From Candidatus Giovannonibacteria bacterium RIFCSPLOWO2_12_FULL_44_15 (lineage in GTDB: Bacteria; Patescibacteriota; Minisyncoccia; JACPKW01; UBA11713), in NCBI GenBank assembly GCA_001778905.1, contig MFIQ01000012.1:1-40145 (forward strand): DNA of 40,145 bases. Direction: 5' to 3'. This document shows, one piece after another, positions 38,190-40,145 of this stretch; the stretch's first letter is position 1; each line of letters opens with the position of its first letter. The translations under genes were made by a program, and so were the position numbers. Under the pieces are notes generated by a model, which was not told the origin of the DNA, searched no databases, and saw only the letters and a list, made by a program, of their open reading frames with translations.

Positions 38190-39898
38190 GATCCTATAAC
38201 TCTTTCTAACTCTTCCAGCGTTGTTACGCCAGAGAGTAACTTTATAATTCCATCCTGCTTCATAGTCAGCATCCCTTGTTTTATCGCGGCTTCGCGAAGC
38301 GCGGACTCGGAGGGCTCGGTCAAGATTAATCTTTCTATAGCATCGTCAATTTCAAAGCCTTCAAAAACTCCGATCCGCCCCTTATATCCTGTCCCTCCGC
38401 AGGCATCGCATCCGACGACGGCAAAAAATTCAGCTTTCCCCAAATCCGGCTTTTCGATACCCTTGGGAAATTTTTCCATCTCTGCTTTTATTTTTTTGAT
38501 GTCTTCCGGGCTCGCCTCGGTCTTTTTTTTGCAGGCCTTGCAGAGCTTTCGGACTAGGCGCTGCGCCATCGCAATATTTATCGCGGGTGCGATTATATTC
38601 GGCTTAACTCCCATATCGATTAGACGGGGAACGGTTCCAGGCGCGTCATTCGTGTGCAGAGTTGAGAAGACAAGGTGTCCGGTCAGTGCGGCATGCATGG
38701 CGATTTCAGCCGTCTCGAAGTCGCGGATCTCGCCTACGAGTATAATGTCTGGGTCTTGGCGCAAAATAGCGCGAAGTCCGTTCGAAAAATCATATCCTTT
38801 TTCCGGATCGACTTGCGTCTGCGTTACGGAAGGAAGGTGATATTCAATCGGGTCTTCTATTGTTATTATTTCAAGCCCCGGCTCGTTTACAGTTTTTACG
38901 AAAGCATAAAGCGTCGTTGTTTTGCCAGATCCAGTCGGCCCCGTCGTTAAAATCATCCCGTTAGGCTTATCAAGCTGTTTTTGTATTATTGCGTAGAATT
39001 GCGGGTTCATCCCCAAATCCTCGAGTTTGAGCGCGATTGTTTTGGGGTGGAGTATTCTCAAAGTAACCGCCTCGCCGTTGGGCCCAGGCAAGGTCGCGGT
39101 TCGGACCTCGATATCCGTATCTTTGGTCCTTATAGTAAACCTCCCGTCTTGCGCTTTATCCTTAACATTCAATTTCAATTCCGATATTAGTTTTACTCTA
39201 GAGAGAAGAAGTTTATATATTTTTTGAGGGAAAGAAACCGCTTCTTGCAGGACGCCATCCATTCGGTACCGGACTACAACATTAACTTCTGCCGGCTCGA
39301 CATGTATGTCGGATGCGTCGAGCGCCAGTGCCCCCGCGATTATCATCTCCAATACTTCCGAAACTTTCCTTGTTTCCTCGGTCTCCCCTATTCCTAGAAG
39401 CAGTGTTTTAAGATCGGAAATTTTTTTTACCTTAGTCTGAAATTCGTCGAGCCGCTTCTGCGAGACGGCGACCATTGCGGATTTAATTTCCTCGAAGGCC
39501 GGGAGCTCCGCGTATCTGGAGAAAGCTTTCTCGAGGCTTTTGGGCGAGACGAGAAAAAGTTCAACTATAAATCTCTTACCTTTAAGATCTTCGATTATTT
39601 GTTTTGCTTTCAGGATTTCTGGATTGACGAGGGCGACGGACACTTTTTTGCCGACGGATTGGAATGCGACGATTTTTCCGTCCCTGGCATCCCTTTCGGA
39701 AATTAATTTCAGGGAATCGAGGTCTATCGTAATCGAGGTTAGGTCCAAATAAGGGAGACCCCGTTTTTTGGCCATAATTTCGGCCAATTCCTCCTCCTCC
39801 TTGTCCCTAAGTTCGGCGAATCTGCTCTTGCTTTTTGATTCTTCAAAGTCAGCCATATCGCCTAATTTTACCCCTAATTTAAGGGCTATTCTAGGCAT
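38186..39898 (-). CDS. GspE/PilB-type secretion or pilus assembly ATPase
   Basis: 570 residues. An N-terminal GspE/MshE-like domain (about 25-130, RGLPYLDLTSITIDLDSLKLI) precedes the ATPase core. Walker A is GPTGSGKTT (320-328), the Asp and His boxes are visible (ITIEDPIEYHL, TGHLVFSTLHTNDA), and Walker B is IILVGEIRD (E390). The zinc-binding tetracysteine insert has C453, C456, C497 and C500. These ATPases extend type IV pili or drive type II secretion. No other pilus gene is in the window. A downstream start at 39856 (MADFEESKSK) is possible. The 3' end overlaps the candidate ncRNA by four bases. Confidence 0.93.
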   Translation of the reverse strand: MPRIALKLGVKLGDMADFEESKSKSRFAELRDKEEEELAEIMAKKRGLPYLDLTSITIDLDSLKLISERDARDGKIVAFQSVGKKVSVALVNPEILKAKQIIEDLKGKRFIVELFLVSPKSLEKAFSRYAELPAFEEIKSAMVAVSQKRLDEFQTKVKKISDLKTLLLGIGETEETRKVSEVLEMIIAGALALDASDIHVEPAEVNVVVRYRMDGVLQEAVSFPQKIYKLLLSRVKLISELKLNVKDKAQDGRFTIRTKDTDIEVRTATLPGPNGEAVTLRILHPKTIALKLEDLGMNPQFYAIIQKQLDKPNGMILTTGPTGSGKTTTLYAFVKTVNEPGLEIITIEDPIEYHLPSVTQTQVDPEKGYDFSNGLRAILRQDPDIILVGEIRDFETAEIAMHAALTGHLVFSTLHTNDAPGTVPRLIDMGVKPNIIAPAINIAMAQRLVRKLCKACKKKTEASPEDIKKIKAEMEKFPKGIEKPDLGKAEFFAVVGCDACGGTGYKGRIGVFEGFEIDDAIERLILTEPSESALREAAIKQGMLTMKQDGIIKLLSGVTTLEELERVIGS

Positions 39899-39910
39899 TT
39901 CCCAAGGAGC

Positions 39911-39939
39911 TTGCTTTTTTAATTTACCTATGATATAAT
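39911..39939 (+). promoter_or_regulatory. Sigma70-type promoter for the last gene
   Basis: TTGCTT (39911-39916) and a perfect TATAAT (39934-39939) are spaced by 17 bases. The predicted start leaves a leader of about 20 bases that contains AAGGAGG (39957-39963) just before the ATG at 39968. Confidence 0.75.
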
Positions 39940-39967
39940 ATAGAAAATTTGACAGTAAGGAGGACCC

Positions 39968-40145
39968 ATGAAGAAAAGTTTAGCGTTCGTTGGAATGTTG
40001 GTGGCGTTATTGGTTTCTGTTTTTTCGGAGGCGTTTGCCGGTGGCGGACATCACGGTGGCCAGAGCTGGAATCGTGGTGGAGGACATCGCCGTGTGGTTG
40101 TGGTTCAGCGACGAGGAGGCAACAGTGGCTTGCGGGATCTCGGAA
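39968..40145 (+). CDS. Secreted Gly/His/Arg-rich protein, C-terminus beyond window
   Basis: 59 residues are visible. The N-terminus MKKSLAFVGMLVALLVSVFS is a textbook signal peptide with likely cleavage after AFA (residue 23). The mature start is rich in Gly, His and Arg (GGGHHGGQSWNRGGGHRR), followed by VVVVQRRGG. The start is fixed by a full Shine-Dalgarno AAGGAGG and by a clear promoter. No family is recognised. The composition could suit metal or nucleic-acid binding, but this is only a compositional remark. Confidence 0.75.
   Translation, partial: MKKSLAFVGMLVALLVSVFSEAFAGGGHHGGQSWNRGGGHRRVVVVQRRGGNSGLRDLG

Noticed and set aside
1-40145. tRNA genes, rRNA genes, CRISPR arrays, transposases
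   Set aside because: No T-loop type sequences in spacers, no rRNA segments apart from the 15-nt match, no regularly spaced repeats and no transposase motifs were seen.

Overview
The window looks like a chromosomal segment from a member of the Patescibacteria (Candidate Phyla Radiation), most probably Parcubacteria-like. I infer this from several things together: a single-membrane set of envelope genes, a reduced type IV secretion-like cluster (VirB6-like, PrgI, VirB4, VirB2-like) full of secreted proteins of unknown family, a YebC and a YidC of small size, LysM-M23 and TraR/DksA-like proteins typical of that group, and tightly packed genes with very short or overlapping junctions. UGA is used as a stop codon (for example by the DksA-like gene), so the recoded-UGA lineages are unlikely. 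Taxonomy is inference; there is no rRNA in the window.

Layout. 1-1727 (minus): an operon of three membrane or envelope proteins of unknown family behind a near-consensus promoter. 1853-2782 (minus): a Xer-type tyrosine recombinase. 2827-8485 (plus): rpsO, a NYN-domain nuclease, pnp, an anchored protein of unknown function, a DksA-like zinc-finger protein and comM, ending in a strong terminator. 8580-9887 (minus): a 72-residue protein and a LysM-M23 peptidase. 10152-12815 (plus): UvrD/PcrA helicase and ksgA. 12812-25862: the secretion-like region, with a divergent cysteine-rich surface protein (minus) and eleven tightly coupled plus-strand genes. 25859-27670 (minus): jag, yidC, yidD, rnpA and rpmH. 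27817-30672 (plus): dnaA, dnaN and a DciA-like gene. The probable replication origin lies here. 30653-33181 (minus): a class A penicillin-binding protein. 33217-34389 (plus): tyrS. 34425-39898 (minus): a small acidic ORF, ruvC, a HIT protein, yebC, a PH-domain protein, a small membrane protein, ruvB interrupted by an in-frame stop, and a GspE/PilB ATPase. A plus-strand partial gene for a secreted Gly/His-rich protein closes the window.

How the genes fit together. Three functional blocks dominate: RNA turnover and translation (rpsO, NYN, pnp, ksgA, rnpA, rpmH, tyrS), replication and recombination (dnaA, dnaN, DciA-like, UvrD, ruvC, ruvB, xer, comM), and envelope biogenesis or secretion (YidC/YidD/Jag, PBP, LysM-M23, type IV secretion-like cluster, GspE/PilB).

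The most interesting signals are: a previously unassigned structured RNA of about 150 nt at 38041-38189 with a 13-bp closing stem and its own candidate promoter; the in-frame stop that splits ruvB exactly at a domain junction; a 15-nt match to the 16S rRNA 3' end directly after a stop codon at 8564-8578; a G8 tract where loss of one G would fuse the two halves of a VirB4-like protein; in-frame palindromic insertions in three protein genes; an rnpA that lacks the usual N-terminal segment; and the type IV secretion-like cluster itself. No tRNA, rRNA, CRISPR array or transposase was found.
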